A stretch of DNA of 64,000 bases from Rahnella aquatilis CIP 78.65 = ATCC 33071 (GCF_000241955.1 NC_016818.1:4092001-4156000); one strand, 5' to 3'; shown: positions 34,848 to 47,940, counted from the first letter of the stretch. A program made the numbers and translations. Notes: generated by a model not told the origin, from the letters alone.

Positions 34848-37663
34848 TATGCAAACTTACGCTCTTCGCCGTCACCGGCGATGTTAGTGACACAACGGCC
34901 GCAGATGTCGCTGTGTTCCGCGTTCTGACCAACGTCAGTCGTGTAATGCCAGCAGCGCGGACATTTGTCGCCTTCCGCTTTCGCCAGACCAATTTTCAGG
35001 CCCTTGAGCAATTCGCTTGGCTGAGCTGCATCGTCAGCGTCAGACAGAGCCGCAACTTTCGCGCCTGATGTCAGCAGGACAAAGCGCAGTTCGTTACCCA
35101 GCGAACGCAAGTCCGTTGCCAGCGCATCATCAGCAAACAGAGTCACGGCAGCTTCCAGAGAACCACCAAGACGTTTATCAGCACGCGCCTGTTCGATCAC
35201 TTTGTTCACTTCGCCACGCACTTTAAGCAGCTCATCCCAGAACGTATCGTTCATGGATTCGTTGCCTGCCAGACCGAACAAACCGTCATACCATTCTTCG
35301 GTAAAGACGAATTTCTCACGGCTTCCCGGCAGTTCTGCCCAGATTTCATCGGCTGTGAACGACATGATCGGTGCCATCCAGCGAACCAGTGCTTCGCTGA
35401 TGTGATACAGGGCGGTCTGACAACTGCGACGTGCAACGCTGTCGCTTTTCGCGGTGTACTGGCGATCTTTGATGATATCCAGGTAGAAGGATCCCATTTC
35501 GATCGAGCAGAACTGCATCAGGCGTTGAACGACGCCATGGAAATCATAGGCTTCATACGCGGCAATGATTTCGTCCTGTGCGGCTTTCGCACGGCCAACA
35601 GCCCAGCGATCCAGAACAACCATGTCTTCCGGTGCCACGCTGTGCAGCGCCGGATCGAAACCGTTAAGGTTCGCCAGCAGGAAGCGCGCAGTGTTACGGA
35701 TACGGCGGTAAGAATCCGCAGCACGTTTAAGGATTTCGTCGGACACGGCAATTTCGCCGGTGTAATCCGTCGACGCCACCCACAGACGCAGGATGTCGCC
35801 ACCCAGCTTGTTCATCACGTCTTGCGGCGCGATGGTGTTGCCGATGGATTTAGACATTTTGCGGCCCTGACCATCCACGGTGAAACCGTGCGTCAGAACT
35901 TGTTTGTAAGGCGCTTTGCCTTTCATGGCAGTCGAAATCATCAGGGAAGACATGAACCAGCCACGATGCTGGTCAGAACCTTCCAGATAAAGATCCGGCG
36001 AATGACCGTTAAATTCAGGGCGCACATCCACAACGGAAGAATGCGTTGAACCGGAGTCAAACCAGACGTCCAGCGTATCCGGCACTTTGACGTATTCAGC
36101 AGCATCTGCACCCAGAATGTCTTCCGGATTCAGATCCCACCACGCCTGAATGCCATCCACTTCAACACGTTTCGCCACTTCTTCCATCAGCTCAAGGCTG
36201 CGCGGATGCAGTTGTTCGGTGTCTTTATGAACGAACAGAGACATCGGCACGCCCCACGTGCGCTGACGGGAGATGCACCAGTCAGGCCGGTTAGCGACCA
36301 TGTTTTCGATACGTGCCTGGCCCCAGTCCGGGATCCACTGCACGCCTTTGATCTCTTCCAGAGACTGCTGACGCAGGCCTTTTTGATCCATGCTGATGAA
36401 CCATTGTGGCGTAGCGCGGAAGATGATTGGCGTTTTGTGACGCCAGCAGCACGGGTAGCTGTGCGTGATTTTCTCAACGTGCAGCAATGCGCCTTTCTCA
36501 CGCAGCAGCTCAACAATCAGATCATTTGCTTTAAAGACGAATTTACCGTCCAGCGTCGGGTAAGTGCCCGGCAGGTAGCAGCCGTTCGGCCCTACCGGAT
36601 TCGCCACTTCCAGACCGTATTTCTGACCGATAACAAAGTCATCCGGGCCGTGGCCCGGTGCGGTATGAACGGCCCCGGTACCGGCATCAAGCGTCACGTG
36701 ATCGCCAAGGATCGCCGGAACGTCGAAACCGAGGAACGGGTGTTTGAAACGCAGCAGTTCGAGGTCTGCACCTTTACATTCGCCCAGCACGGTCCATTCC
36801 GCGATACCGGCGCGTTTCATGACGCTTTCAACCAGATCGGTTGCCAGAATCAGACACTGACCGTCGACCTGAACCAACTGATAAGAAAACTCAGGGTTCA
36901 CTGAAATGGCGCGGTTAGCGGGCATAGTCCACGGGGTGGTGGTCCAGATCACCAGAGAAACCGGGCCGTTAAAGGAAGAGACGCCAAATTTCGCGGCAAC
37001 AGCGGCAGCGTCAGTCGCGTTGAACGCCACATCAATAGAAGGAGAGGTTTTGTCGTAATACTCGACTTCTGCTTCTGCCAGTGATGAACCGCAATCTGTA
37101 CACCAGTGAACCGGCTTAGCCCCTTTGTGCAGGTGGCCGTTACCGATGATTTTGCCCAGTGCACGAATGATGTTGGCTTCAGTTTTGAAGTCCATAGTCA
37201 GGTATGGATGATCCCAGTCGCCCAACACGCCCAGACGAATGAAGTCTTTCTTCTGGCCTTCAACCTGCTCTGCGGCATATTTACGGCAGGCTTCGCGAAA
37301 TTCCGCTGCCGTGACTTTCTCACCCGGCTTACCGATCAGTTGTTCGACTTTCAGCTCGATTGGCAGACCATGACAATCCCAGCCCGGCACATACGGCGCA
37401 TCAAAGCCCGCAAGCCCTTTGGACTTAACGATCATGTCTTTAAGAATTTTATTGACTGAGTGACCAATATGAATGCTGCCGTTCGCATACGGAGGGCCGT
37501 CATGCAAAATAAAGGTTTTCTTGCCTTTCTTGGCAGCACGAATAATCCCGTACAGATCCTGTTCATACCAATTTTTCAGCATGCCAGGTTCACGCTTGGC
37601 CAGATCGCCACGCATCGGGAACCCTGTTTCCGGCAAATTCAGGGTGTTCTTGTAGTCACTCAT
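34847..37663 (-). CDS. ileS: isoleucyl-tRNA synthetase
   Basis: Class Ia synthetase with editing domain. It is 938 aa, the same as E. coli, starting at [14 protein letters not shown]. The open frame extends 15 codons upstream, but that part is not conserved. Motifs: HIGH in [11 protein letters not shown] near residue 60, KMSKS in [10 protein letters not shown] near 600, and the C-terminal zinc site CPRCWHY ... CGRC. It is 61 bases downstream of ribF and shares the TAATG junction with lspA. Confidence 0.98.
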   Translation of the reverse strand: MSDYKNTLNLPETGFPMRGDLAKREPGMLKNWYEQDLYGIIRAAKKGKKTFILHDGPPYANGSIHIGHSVNKILKDMIVKSKGLAGFDAPYVPGWDCHGLPIELKVEQLIGKPGEKVTAAEFREACRKYAAEQVEGQKKDFIRLGVLGDWDHPYLTMDFKTEANIIRALGKIIGNGHLHKGAKPVHWCTDCGSSLAEAEVEYYDKTSPSIDVAFNATDAAAVAAKFGVSSFNGPVSLVIWTTTPWTMPANRAISVNPEFSYQLVQVDGQCLILATDLVESVMKRAGIAEWTVLGECKGADLELLRFKHPFLGFDVPAILGDHVTLDAGTGAVHTAPGHGPDDFVIGQKYGLEVANPVGPNGCYLPGTYPTLDGKFVFKANDLIVELLREKGALLHVEKITHSYPCCWRHKTPIIFRATPQWFISMDQKGLRQQSLEEIKGVQWIPDWGQARIENMVANRPDWCISRQRTWGVPMSLFVHKDTEQLHPRSLELMEEVAKRVEVDGIQAWWDLNPEDILGADAAEYVKVPDTLDVWFDSGSTHSSVVDVRPEFNGHSPDLYLEGSDQHRGWFMSSLMISTAMKGKAPYKQVLTHGFTVDGQGRKMSKSIGNTIAPQDVMNKLGGDILRLWVASTDYTGEIAVSDEILKRAADSYRRIRNTARFLLANLNGFDPALHSVAPEDMVVLDRWAVGRAKAAQDEIIAAYEAYDFHGVVQRLMQFCSIEMGSFYLDIIKDRQYTAKSDSVARRSCQTALYHISEALVRWMAPIMSFTADEIWAELPGSREKFVFTEEWYDGLFGLAGNESMNDTFWDELLKVRGEVNKVIEQARADKRLGGSLEAAVTLFADDALATDLRSLGNELRFVLLTSGAKVAALSDADDAAQPSELLKGLKIGLAKAEGDKCPRCWHYTTDVGQNAEHSDICGRCVTNIAGDGEERKFA

Positions 37664-37724
37664 AGATTCTCGGTTCCGTTTTCGGCTGGATTCCAGGCGT
37701 TGTGACACGCCTGTCAGTACATGT

Positions 37725-38663
37725 TTAGCGCAGTGTCTTTAACCCAAAGAATTCACGGGCCGTCACTTCATCGTTCGCAATTTGTTGCTTTAAAGCATCA
37801 AGCGAGGAGAAACGCTGTTCGTTGCGCAATTTCGCGCGGAGCACCACATCAATGTGGCGCCCGTATAAATCTAATGTGGTGTCGAGAAGGTGCACTTCCA
37901 ACTGCTTGCGCACACCACCGACAGTCGGGCGTATTCCAATGTTCGCCACGCCCGGCAAAGGTTCAGGCCCGAGGCCTGAGACTTCAACGGCATACACGCC
38001 GCGCACCGGCGAGACAACCCGCTTTAACGGCACGTTCGCCGTCGGGAAGCCAATGGTACGCCCCAGTTTATCGCCGTGTACGACACGGCCAGAGATGCTG
38101 AACGGGTGGCCCAGTAAATTTTCGGCCAGCGCCAGATCATCGTCGCGCAATGCATTACGGATCGCCGTGCTGCTGATGCGGTTTTCACCTTCACGGAAAG
38201 TTTGTGTGCTGATCACTTCAAAGCCGTATTCTGCACCGGCTTTCTGTAACAGCTCAAAATCCCCGAGACGGCTGGCTCCAAAGCGGAAATCATCCCCGAC
38301 CGTCAGGAATTTGACGCCCAGCTTTTCCACCAGCAGTTGCGAGATAAACGCCTGCGCCATGTGTGCTGCGAACCGTGGCTCGAAACGGACACATAAAAGG
38401 TAATCGACTCCGCACTCCGCCAGATACTTGGCTTTGTCACGCAAACTGGTCAGGCGTGCAGGTGCTTTATCACCGGCAAACAGTTCCAGAGGCTGTGGCT
38501 CAAAAATCATTACCATCACCGGCAGTCCCAGACGTTGACCTTCCAGCTTCAGCTGTTCAATCAGGGCCTGATGACCACGGTGTACACCATCAAAATTGCC
38601 AATAGTCAGCACACAGCCATGATGACGTGCCCGAATATTGTGTATTCCGCGAATTAGCTCCAT
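37725..38663 (-). CDS. ribF: bifunctional riboflavin kinase/FAD synthetase
   Basis: Converts riboflavin to FMN and FAD. It is 312 aa (E. coli 313). The N-terminal nucleotidyl-transferase domain has [11 protein letters not shown] near residue 23 and the [10 protein letters not shown] motif. The C-terminal kinase domain has [11 protein letters not shown] near residue 198. It is the first gene of the ribF-ileS-lspA-fkpB-ispH run. Its promoter should lie in the region shared with the small ORF and rpsT. Confidence 0.97.
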   Translation of the reverse strand: MELIRGIHNIRARHHGCVLTIGNFDGVHRGHQALIEQLKLEGQRLGLPVMVMIFEPQPLELFAGDKAPARLTSLRDKAKYLAECGVDYLLCVRFEPRFAAHMAQAFISQLLVEKLGVKFLTVGDDFRFGASRLGDFELLQKAGAEYGFEVISTQTFREGENRISSTAIRNALRDDDLALAENLLGHPFSISGRVVHGDKLGRTIGFPTANVPLKRVVSPVRGVYAVEVSGLGPEPLPGVANIGIRPTVGGVRKQLEVHLLDTTLDLYGRHIDVVLRAKLRNEQRFSSLDALKQQIANDEVTAREFFGLKTLR

Positions 38664-38841
38664 AGCTGGCTCAAATCCAATGCTGACTCATAACGATGGA
38701 AATCGGCGGATTATACCTTGTACAGCCTCCAAGGTTAACCAGCGATTAGCAGGATCACACCATTCTCTCTTGCATACGGCAGATATTGCGGTTCAAATGG
38801 CGGCGTGGCGATGAAAATCTTTCGTTGCATACAGGGAATGC

Positions 38842-38985
38842 GTGACTTTTCGCATAAACAAAGCGTTAATGGCCGTAGTGGGCAGTTTGTACACTCTCCT
38901 GTCGATTTTTCTCGCGAAAGACTGTATTCCGATGCCGGAAGCTGTTAAAATCCTGCGCCATCACAACGTAACAAGCGACGAGTAA
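38842..38985 (+). CDS. small 47-aa membrane-protein ORF upstream of rpsT (GTG start)
   Basis: Starts at GTG 38842 with AGGGA about 5 bases upstream and ends at 38985. The product begins (M)TFRINKALM, has one hydrophobic segment AVVGSLYTLLSIFLAK (about residues 11-26), and continues DCIPMPEAVKILRHH. The alternation of basic N terminus, membrane span and charged amphipathic tail, and the ordinary codon choice, look like a real single-span protein. An internal ATG at residue 10 is an alternative start. It is on the rpsT strand, opposite to ribF, so it is not the E. coli yaaY gene. I do not recognise the family. Confidence 0.55.
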   Translation: MTFRINKALMAVVGSLYTLLSIFLAKDCIPMPEAVKILRHHNVTSDE

Positions 38986-39024
38986 AGTTCACTCTTTAAA
39001 ACGCCGCTTATTTGCACAAATCCG

Positions 39025-39053
39025 TTGACAAAAGAAGACCGAAAAGGCATATT
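39025..39053 (+). promoter_or_regulatory. rpsT promoter
   Basis: -35 TTGACA (39025-39030), a 17-base spacer and -10 CATATT (39048-39053), about 45 bases ahead of the rpsT start. Enterobacterial rpsT has two such promoters; this is the proximal one. Confidence 0.7.
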
Positions 39054-39102
39054 CCTCGGCCTTTGAATTGTTCATCAATAGAAAAATATTTGGGAGTTGG
39101 CC

Positions 39103-39366
39103 TTGGCTAATATCAAATCAGCTAAGAAACGCGCCGTACAGTCAGAAAAACGCCGTAAGCACAACGCGAGCCGTCGTTCTATGATGCGTACCTTTATCAA
39201 GAAGGTATACGCGGCTATTGCAGCAGGCGACAAAGCTGCTGCACAAAACGCATTTAACGAAATGCAACCAATCGTGGACCGTCAGTCTTGCAAAGGCCTG
39301 ATCCACAAAAACAAAGCAGCGCGTCATAAGTCAAATCTGACTGCGCAAATCAACGCAATGCAATAA
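39103..39366 (+). CDS. rpsT: 30S ribosomal protein S20, TTG start
   Basis: 87 aa, identical length to E. coli S20, starting with TTG at 39103 as (M)[22 protein letters not shown] lies 6 bases upstream. An in-frame TTG two codons earlier is too close to that site. The E. coli gene also uses UUG, which is tied to S20 autoregulation at translation. The protein is highly basic and helical and binds 16S rRNA. Confidence 0.98.
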   Translation: MANIKSAKKRAVQSEKRRKHNASRRSMMRTFIKKVYAAIAAGDKAAAQNAFNEMQPIVDRQSCKGLIHKNKAARHKSNLTAQINAMQ

Positions 39367-39390
39367 TCGCATTACGCTGAAATGCTTGAT

Positions 39391-39418
39391 AAAAAAACCG
39401 GCTCACGCCGGTTTTTTT
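39391..39418. terminator. bidirectional terminator between rpsT and nhaR
   Basis: Stem aaaaaaaccggc (39391-39402) / gccggttttttt (39407-39418) with a 4-base loop. Confidence 0.8.
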
Positions 39419-39438
39419 ATATCTGAAATTCAGGCGGG

Positions 39439-40326
39439 TTATTCAAACAACGCCGAAAAATCAGTATGGCAAATCCGCTGAACCGAAGGATGCTGAATCA
39501 TTCTCTCGGCAAAAATCACGTAGTACTCTTCCATAATCCCTTCAACGCGCCCGACTTCCTCAATTTTTTCATCCTGAAATTCAGTTGATGAATAAATGGC
39601 CGGGGCGACAAATATCGCGTCGTTGTTCATTCCAAAGGCTTTCATCAGCGCGGCGTCATCAAACTCACCGAGAATATTAACCTTCAGCACCTGTGTATTA
39701 AACCAGTTGAGCAGCTTACGTCCCAGCATTGAACGCCGGCCGGGGATGAGTAATGGACGACGTTCCAGACAAGCCGGAAAACTCATGTCTGACGGCGGAT
39801 TACAACAGAAGAAGCTGATCGGGCTTTCACCCAACTTGACTGAGAACAGCCCTTCCTGCTGGGTGGAATCCACCGGACAATCTGACAAAATCATGTCCAG
39901 TTTATGCTGGCTTAGTTGTTCGAGCAGCATTTCGTGGGTCGATTCAAAACAGCGCAGGTGAATTTGTGCGTTATCCGGAACCGCCGCTTCCAGCACGCGG
40001 CTGACCAGCCGTTTGGATAACGCATCCGCCACTCCCACATCAAACAGCAGGCTAGCCTCTTTGCGGTAATTCACGATATCCAGCATTTCCTGACTTAAGG
40101 TGAACATCTTATCGGCATAGCGGTAAATCAGTTGCCCCAGTTCCGAAGGCACCAGCCCCCGTCCCTGCCGTTTAAAGAGTTTGCCATCCAACCTTTCTTC
40201 CAGTGATTTAATCTGCCCGGTGATCGTTTGCGGAGTCAGGTGCAACGCTTCTGCGGCCCCCACAACCGAACCTGATTTGCACACGTGCCAGAAATAATAC
40301 AAATGGTTGTAATTAATATGAGGCAT
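39439..40326 (-). CDS. nhaR: LysR-type sodium-responsive activator NhaR
   Basis: Activates nhaA in response to intracellular Na+; in E. coli it also affects pga and osmC. It is 295 aa (E. coli 301). The N-terminal winged helix-turn-helix is [20 protein letters not shown] (about residues 18-37), followed by the effector domain including [17 protein letters not shown]. It lies 36 bases downstream of nhaA in the same direction and forms an operon with it. Confidence 0.95.
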   Translation of the reverse strand: MPHINYNHLYYFWHVCKSGSVVGAAEALHLTPQTITGQIKSLEERLDGKLFKRQGRGLVPSELGQLIYRYADKMFTLSQEMLDIVNYRKEASLLFDVGVADALSKRLVSRVLEAAVPDNAQIHLRCFESTHEMLLEQLSQHKLDMILSDCPVDSTQQEGLFSVKLGESPISFFCCNPPSDMSFPACLERRPLLIPGRRSMLGRKLLNWFNTQVLKVNILGEFDDAALMKAFGMNNDAIFVAPAIYSSTEFQDEKIEEVGRVEGIMEEYYVIFAERMIQHPSVQRICHTDFSALFE

Positions 40327-40362
40327 GGTTTTACCTTTTCCCGAAGTATGAAGCCAGCATCG

Positions 40363-41541
40363 TTATGACCTGGTGCGTTTTTTCGGCAAGGCACGGCTCA
40401 GGAGCAGGTATCCCAGAACCGCAGATGCGACTGATCCCATCAGAATGCCCATTTTGGCGTAAGTCAGCAACGCAGGCTCAAGTTTCACAAAAGCCAGAGA
40501 ACCGATAAAAATCGACATCGTGAAACCGATACCGCACAGCACGGAGACTGCCGCAATCTGACTAAAAGTTATGCCGGATGACAGACGGGTAATGCCTGAT
40601 TTCAACGCGATCCCGCCGAATACAATGATACCCAGCGGCTTACCGAGAAGAAGCCCGGCAGCAATACCCATAGGTAATGCTGAGAATGAACCCGCAACCG
40701 TTACGCCCTGCAAAGAGATACCCGCATTGGCGAACGCAAACAGCGGCAAAATAAACCAGGAAACATAGGGATGGATCCCATGTTCCAGACGGCGTGCTGG
40801 CGATGGCTTATCGTGTTGAGTATTCAGTGGGATCAGGAAGCCAAGGATCACACCGGCCAGCGTTGCATGAATGCCTGATTTAAGAACACACACCCACAAC
40901 ACCGCGCCGATCAGCAAATAAGGTGTCAGCCTGATGACACCCCGCCAGTTTAGCCAGGCCAGTGCTGCGATGCATAACGCCGATAATCCCAATGCCATCA
41001 TCGATACATCATGGCTATAAAACAGCGCGATGATCACAATGGCACCCAAATCATCAATAATGGCCAGTGCCAGCAGGAATACTTTTAACCCGGTCGGCAC
41101 ACGCGAACCCAGCAGCGCCATCACTCCCAGCGCAAATGCAATGTCCGTTGCCGCCGGAATAGCCCATCCCTGACGGGCTATTTCATCGCTGCCGTTAAAC
41201 AGTAAATAGATTAATGCCGGGACAACCATCCCCCCGAGCGCGGCAATGGCCGGAAACATCGCCTGCTCGCGATTGGCCAGCGCGCCTTCGCACATCTCAC
41301 GCTTTACTTCCAGACCAATCATCAGAAAGAATACCGCCATCAGTCCATCGTTAATCCACAGCAAAAGCGGCTTGTCGATCAACAGCCCGGAAAAACGCAG
41401 GGTGACGGGAATATCCAGAAACGCCTGATAAATCCCCTGCAACGGGCTGTTTGCCATGATTAATGCCACGATAGCTGCGACGATTAACACCACGCCCCCG
41501 GCGGCTTCCATCCGTAAAAACTGACGAATGATATTCGACAT
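40363..41541 (-). CDS. nhaA: Na+/H+ antiporter NhaA
   Basis: Exchanges two H+ for one Na+ to expel sodium at alkaline pH. It is 392 aa (E. coli 388) with about 12 membrane helices. The essential aspartate pair is in [12 protein letters not shown] near residue 165. The ribosome site AGGAGAG precedes the ATG. The 230-base gap to dnaJ should carry the NhaR-controlled promoter. E. coli has hokC/sokC in this gap; nothing like that is seen here. Confidence 0.97.
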   Translation of the reverse strand: MSNIIRQFLRMEAAGGVVLIVAAIVALIMANSPLQGIYQAFLDIPVTLRFSGLLIDKPLLLWINDGLMAVFFLMIGLEVKREMCEGALANREQAMFPAIAALGGMVVPALIYLLFNGSDEIARQGWAIPAATDIAFALGVMALLGSRVPTGLKVFLLALAIIDDLGAIVIIALFYSHDVSMMALGLSALCIAALAWLNWRGVIRLTPYLLIGAVLWVCVLKSGIHATLAGVILGFLIPLNTQHDKPSPARRLEHGIHPYVSWFILPLFAFANAGISLQGVTVAGSFSALPMGIAAGLLLGKPLGIIVFGGIALKSGITRLSSGITFSQIAAVSVLCGIGFTMSIFIGSLAFVKLEPALLTYAKMGILMGSVASAVLGYLLLSRALPKKRTRS

Positions 41542-41702
41542 TCTGACTCTCCTGTAGAAAAACGTGGCAAAAAAGGGATCACCACAAGATATGCCTGAAT
41601 TGTACGCAACTATTCACTTCGTAAAAAGTCGATTATTTCTGAGAAATAGCTCGTTTTTTACGAGTCATTGGGTTTGACGTTTTTACATCAAAACCCATAA
41701 AA

Positions 41703-41738
41703 AAAATCCCCGGCGCGTCAACCGCTGCCGGGGATTTT
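41703..41738 (-). terminator. dnaKJ operon terminator
   Basis: 12-bp perfect stem aaaatccccggc (41703-41714) / gccggggatttt (41727-41738) followed on the minus strand by a T-run. Confidence 0.8.
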
Positions 41739-41771
41739 ATCTGCCTTTCCGCCGCTGTATTCAGCGAAAAA

Positions 41772-42890
41772 TTAGCGGGTCAGATCATCAAAGAACTTTT
41801 TCACGCCATCGAGGAAGCTTTTAGAACGCGGGCTGTTTTTCTCGCCAGAAACGCCACCAAAGCTTTCTTCCAGATCACGCAGCAACTGCTTCTGCTTCTC
41901 GTTCAGACTGACCGGTGTTTCCACTACAACACGGCACATCAGGTCGCCCTGAGCACCACCACGGACAGATTTCACACCGCGCCCGCGCATACGGAACATT
42001 TTGCCCGTTTGCGTTTCAGCAGGAATTTTCAGGCTCACGCGGCCATCAAGCGTTGGCACTTCGATTTCGCCACCCAGTGCCGCCATGGCAAAGTTGATTG
42101 GCACTTCGCAGTACAGGTTATTACCTTCGCGCTCAAAGATTTTATGCGCTTTAACCTGAACCTGAACGTACAGATCGCCCGACGGAGCACCGTGCTCACC
42201 GGCTTCGCCCTCACCCTCAAGACGAATACGGTCGCCGGTATCCACACCCGCTGGGATTTTCACTGACAGCGTTTTTGACCGTTCTACACGGCCATGACCA
42301 TGACATTTGGTGCACGGATCTTTAATGACTTTACCGCGGCCCTGACAGGTCGGACACGCCTGCTGGACAGTGAAGAAGCCCTGACGCATCTGAACCTGAC
42401 CTGCGCCATGACAGGTCGGACAGGTGGCAGGAGAGCTACCTGCTTTCGCACCGCTGCCGTGGCAAACGTCACATTCATCCAGTGTCGGGATGCGGATTTC
42501 TTTGGTGACACCACGAACGGCCTCTTCCAGAGTCAGATCCATGTTGTAACGCAGGTCTGAGCCCCGGCTGGCACGCTGACGACGACCGCCGCCAAAGATG
42601 TCGCCAAAGACGTCACCAAAGATGTCGCTGAAATCTGCACCGCCGCCGCCGCCCATGCCACCCTGTTCAAAGGCTGCATGACCGTACTGATCATAGGCCG
42701 CACGTTTTTGCGCATCGGTCAGAATTTCATAAGCTTCTTTAATTTCTTTAAATTTGCTTTCAGATTCTTTATCGCCCTGATTACGGTCAGGGTGATGCTT
42801 CATCGCCAGACGCTTATAAGCCTTTTTGATTTCACGCTCATCCGCTGTTTTGGATACGCCTAAAATCTCGTAATAATCTTGCTTCGCCAT
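41772..42890 (-). CDS. dnaJ: chaperone co-factor DnaJ
   Basis: Hsp40 that delivers substrates to DnaK and stimulates its ATPase. It is 372 aa (E. coli 376). The J domain has HPD in KHHPDRNQG near residue 33. A Gly/Phe-rich linker ([21 protein letters not shown]) follows, then four CXXCXGXG zinc motifs from CDVCHGSGA to CTKCHGHGR (about 144-205) and the C-terminal substrate domains. It is 99 bases downstream of dnaK, in the heat-shock operon. Confidence 0.98.
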   Translation of the reverse strand: MAKQDYYEILGVSKTADEREIKKAYKRLAMKHHPDRNQGDKESESKFKEIKEAYEILTDAQKRAAYDQYGHAAFEQGGMGGGGGADFSDIFGDVFGDIFGGGRRQRASRGSDLRYNMDLTLEEAVRGVTKEIRIPTLDECDVCHGSGAKAGSSPATCPTCHGAGQVQMRQGFFTVQQACPTCQGRGKVIKDPCTKCHGHGRVERSKTLSVKIPAGVDTGDRIRLEGEGEAGEHGAPSGDLYVQVQVKAHKIFEREGNNLYCEVPINFAMAALGGEIEVPTLDGRVSLKIPAETQTGKMFRMRGRGVKSVRGGAQGDLMCRVVVETPVSLNEKQKQLLRDLEESFGGVSGEKNSPRSKSFLDGVKKFFDDLTR

Positions 42891-42989
42891 GCTTTAACCT
42901 ACCCTCAACATGCGTGCACGGGCGTAGAGTTTCCTCGACGCCCGTGCTGGTTATCAGTAAAGCTTCTTACTGTGCCCGCTTAAGGGCGA

Positions 42990-44891
<1,902 letters not shown>

Positions 44892-44938
44892 CTAAAACGT
44901 CTCCACTTAAATTCATATTCGTTCAGGTTGCTACTGTA

Positions 44939-44967
44939 TATGTGGCCGATATTTTCGATTTCAACAG
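44939..44967 (-). promoter_or_regulatory. dnaK heat-shock promoter P2 candidate
   Basis: On the minus strand -35 CTGTTGAAA (44967-44959) and a GC-rich -10 CGGCCACATA (44948-44939). The layout follows E. coli dnaK P2. Confidence 0.5.
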
Positions 44968-45013
44968 CCCCATTTAACGGATTTCCCGACGGTAACAACT
45001 GCGGTTGGGAATA

Positions 45014-45044
45014 AGATGGGGCCATGCGGCTCAGCATCAAGGGG
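45014..45044 (-). promoter_or_regulatory. dnaK sigma-32 promoter P1
   Basis: On the minus strand CCCCTTGATG (45044-45035), a 13-base spacer and CCCCATCT (45021-45014). This is almost the classical heat-shock promoter and is in the same place as E. coli dnaK P1, about 125 bases before the ATG. The 319-base gap to satP otherwise holds only the divergent satP promoter. Confidence 0.85.
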
Positions 45045-45210
45045 CAAAGTGAAAAAAAATCTTCAATTGCTGTTACGCCAGATCAATGTTTGCTGACGCA
45101 ACCCTCCTTATGATGCCGCGCGCTTCTAAAGATATGTGGCTTTTTTACTCATTTCCCAAGCGTTTCTTCCCCCGATTATCAATTAATAATAATTCCGATA
45201 CAGAGGATCT

Positions 45211-45810
45211 ATGCACAGCAAAACGTTGGCAAATCCAGGCCCGCTCGGGCTGATGGGATTTGGTATGACCACCATCTTATTGAATTTACACAATGCAGGC
45301 TTTTTCCCCCTGACCGCAGTCATTGTCAGTATGGGGATTTTTTATGGTGGTTTGATTCAGATTCTTGCCGGGATGATGGAATTTAAAAAAGGGAATACGT
45401 TCGGGACAACCGCATTCACGTCTTATGGTGCGTTCTGGTTAAGCCTGGTCGGCATCTTAATGCTGCCACGCATGGGCATGGCAGAGGCCAGCAGCGAAAG
45501 CTTCCTTGGCGCTTACCTCGGCATCTGGGGCGTGTTCACCTTATTCATGTTCTTTGGCACCCTGAAAGCAAACCGTGGCTTACAGATCGTTTTCGGCAGT
45601 CTGGTGATTCTGTTCGCGCTATTGTGTTTCGGCAATATGACCGGAAACACAGCGGTGCTGCATTTTGCCGGCTTTGAAGGCATCTTCTGCGGCGCCAGCG
45701 CGATTTATCTGGCGATGGCCGAAGTGCTGAACGAGCAATATGGCCGCACCGTTTTGCCTGTCGGCGAACCGAAAAGCCATTCCCCGCAAGTCGATGCAGT
45801 GACGGCATAA
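45211..45810 (+). CDS. satP: acetate/succinate:proton symporter SatP
   Basis: 199 aa (E. coli YaaH/SatP 188) of the AceTr (GPR1/FUN34/YaaH) family with six membrane segments. The signature [14 protein letters not shown] is near the N terminus. It takes up acetate and succinate. The ribosome site is AGAGGA. It is divergent from dnaK, as in E. coli but without the yaaW/yaaI genes that intervene there. Confidence 0.95.
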   Translation: MHSKTLANPGPLGLMGFGMTTILLNLHNAGFFPLTAVIVSMGIFYGGLIQILAGMMEFKKGNTFGTTAFTSYGAFWLSLVGILMLPRMGMAEASSESFLGAYLGIWGVFTLFMFFGTLKANRGLQIVFGSLVILFALLCFGNMTGNTAVLHFAGFEGIFCGASAIYLAMAEVLNEQYGRTVLPVGEPKSHSPQVDAVTA

Positions 45811-45833
45811 CCGCCCCGTTCTCAGACGACAAG

Positions 45834-45857
45834 GCCCTGCATCACAGGGCTTTTTTT
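45834..45857 (+). terminator. satP terminator
   Basis: 6-bp stem gccctg / cagggc with a 5-base loop and a run of seven T. It is shared in position with the convergent MFS gene. Confidence 0.65.
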
Positions 45858-45887
45858 ATACATCGCGTAATATAAAAGGATCAGGAT

Positions 45888-47210
45888 TTACTGACCTGAA
45901 GAGGCACCTTCGGCAAATTTTGCCGCGCGGGTCGTCTCACTGTTCAAATCACGGCTGAGATAAACACCGGTCAGCAGCCCAATCGCAGACAAGGCCAGCA
46001 CGTAATATGCCGGTGCCATCGGGGTCAGGCGCATAATCAGCGTAACGAAAACCGGTGTGAGCCCGCCGAAAATCGCGTAGGCCACATTGTAAGAGAAGGA
46101 AATACCGGTAAATCGCACTTCTGCCGGGAACGCCCGCACCATCACATAAGGCACCGCGCCGACCACACCCACGCTCAGCCCTGCCAGTGCGTACATGCCC
46201 ATCAGCACCGAGGCATCCGCCGCGACCATATGATAGAAAGACCCACAGCAAATCCCGAGGAACAGACTGCCAAAGATAAAGGTTTTGCTGGCACCGAGGC
46301 GGTCCACAATGCTGCCCGAGATGATGCATCCAAACATCAGCGCCACGGTGGCCAGACAGTTTGCCTGCAATGCCGCTGCCGCCGGAATGCCGAGCTGCTT
46401 CTGCAACCAGGTGGGCGTCATCAGGATCACCACAACAATCCCTGCGGATAACAGCCAGGTCATCAGCATCGAGACCACGATTTCTTTCTTATGATTAGCC
46501 ACGACGGCTTTCAGCGGTAGCTCGCCGGCCAGCGTTTTCTGCGCTTTCATTTCCATGAAAATCGGCGTTTCCTGCAACCAGCGGCGCAGATACATGGCAA
46601 TCAGACCAAAAATCCCGCCAATAAAGAAAGGAATACGCCAGCCATACAGGCTGATCGTCGCGGGCGTCATACTGGTGTTCAGTAAAGTTGCCACCAGCGA
46701 ACCCAGCAGGATACCGGCGGTTAAACCGGCCGTGAGCGTTCCGCAGGCAAAGCCAATGCGATTACGCGGTACATGTTCGGCGACAAACACCCACGCGCCC
46801 GGCACTTCGCCGCCGATCGCCGCGCCCTGTAAAAGACGCATCAGCAGCAACAAAAGCGGTGCCGCCATGCCAATCGAGGCGTAGGTCGGCAACAGTCCCA
46901 TCGCCAGCGTCGGCAATGCCATCAGCAGAATGCTCAGGCTGAACATACGCTTACGGCCAACCAGATCACCGAAATGCGCCATGATGATGCCGCCCAGCGG
47001 GCGTGCCAGATAACCGGCAGCGAAAATACCAAAGGTCTGAACCTGACGGAGCCAGTCGGGCATGTTGGCCGGGAAGAAAAGATCGCCAATCACCGCAGCA
47101 AAGAAGACGAAAATGATGAAGTCGTAGAATTCGAGGGCGCCACCCAGTGCCGCCAGGGAAAGCGTTTTGAAATCCTGCCGGTTCAACCGGCGCGATTGTG
47201 CATGTTGCAT
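45888..47210 (-). CDS. MHS-family MFS transporter (metabolite:H+ symporter)
   Basis: 440 aa with about 12 hydrophobic segments. The loop 2-3 signature is GDLVGRKRMF, and the family-typical LGGALEFYDFIIFVFFAAVIG near the N terminus is present. MHS members carry proline/betaine, citrate, shikimate, ketoglutarate and similar anions; the substrate cannot be assigned. It is not at this locus in E. coli K-12. It lies downstream of mog in the same direction, 142 bases away, and that gap carries an unusual inverted repeat. It is convergent with satP. Confidence 0.88.
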   Translation of the reverse strand: MQHAQSRRLNRQDFKTLSLAALGGALEFYDFIIFVFFAAVIGDLFFPANMPDWLRQVQTFGIFAAGYLARPLGGIIMAHFGDLVGRKRMFSLSILLMALPTLAMGLLPTYASIGMAAPLLLLLMRLLQGAAIGGEVPGAWVFVAEHVPRNRIGFACGTLTAGLTAGILLGSLVATLLNTSMTPATISLYGWRIPFFIGGIFGLIAMYLRRWLQETPIFMEMKAQKTLAGELPLKAVVANHKKEIVVSMLMTWLLSAGIVVVILMTPTWLQKQLGIPAAAALQANCLATVALMFGCIISGSIVDRLGASKTFIFGSLFLGICCGSFYHMVAADASVLMGMYALAGLSVGVVGAVPYVMVRAFPAEVRFTGISFSYNVAYAIFGGLTPVFVTLIMRLTPMAPAYYVLALSAIGLLTGVYLSRDLNSETTRAAKFAEGASSGQ

Positions 47211-47217
47211 AGGATAC

Positions 47218-47318
47218 CGTCAGACACCAGAGTAAAAAATGGAAAAAGGTTTTGCCGCCTTTTGTAAAGTAATCCTTACTATAGCGGCAAATATTTCCTA
47301 CACCAGCAGTGTCTGACG
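47218..47318. repeat. 10-bp inverted repeat flanking the MFS gene promoter region
   Basis: cgtcagacac at 47218-47227 and gtgtctgacg at 47309-47318, perfect arms 81 bases apart, between mog and the MFS gene. The first arm is 8 bases upstream of the MFS start codon. It could be paired operators or chance. Confidence 0.4.
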
Positions 47319-47352
47319 CTTAACGTTGCTAAATTTCAAAAAGGAACGGTAT

Positions 47353-47940
47353 TCAGTTTTTTATCTCGCGGCGGGCACTTTTCGGCCGGAAAGCTGCTAC
47401 CACATGCTCATGGGTTTCGATATAAGGTCCGTCGAGCAACTGGATGCAATAAGGCACGCTGGCAAAGATACCGGAAACTATCACTTTACCGTCGCTATCC
47501 TTCAGCCCTTCCAGCGTTTCCTGAATAGATTTCGGCTGGCCGGGTAAATTCAGGATTAAAGCCTGTTTGCGGATCACCCCAACCTGACGCGATAAAATTG
47601 CCGTCGGCACAAAGTGCAGGCTGATCTGGCGCATCTGTTCGCCAAAGCCGGGCATTTCACGATCGGCAACAGCCAGCGTGGCATCCGGCGTGACATCACG
47701 ACGCGCGGGCCCGGTTCCCCCTGTGGTCAGCACCAGATGACAGCCGCTTTCATCAACCAGTTCACTGATCGCCTGTTCAATCAAAGGCTGCTCGTCCGGG
47801 ATCAGTTTTTTTTCCAGTTTAAAGGGCGTAATGAGCGCTTTTTCCAGCCATTCTTCCAGCGCCGGAATACCCTTGTCCTGATAAACACCACTCGACGCGC
47901 GATCCGACACCGATACCAGACCAATCCGTAATGTATCCAT
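47353..47940 (-). CDS. mog: molybdopterin adenylyltransferase Mog
   Basis: Adenylylates molybdopterin before molybdenum insertion. It is 195 aa, the E. coli length, starting at MDTLRIGLVSVSDRASSG; 11 upstream codons are not conserved. The MoaB/Mog signature LVLTTGGTGPARRDVTPDA and the LNLPGQPKSIQE region are intact. It is about 125 bases downstream of talB with the talB terminator between them. Confidence 0.96.
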   Translation of the reverse strand: MDTLRIGLVSVSDRASSGVYQDKGIPALEEWLEKALITPFKLEKKLIPDEQPLIEQAISELVDESGCHLVLTTGGTGPARRDVTPDATLAVADREMPGFGEQMRQISLHFVPTAILSRQVGVIRKQALILNLPGQPKSIQETLEGLKDSDGKVIVSGIFASVPYCIQLLDGPYIETHEHVVAAFRPKSARREIKN

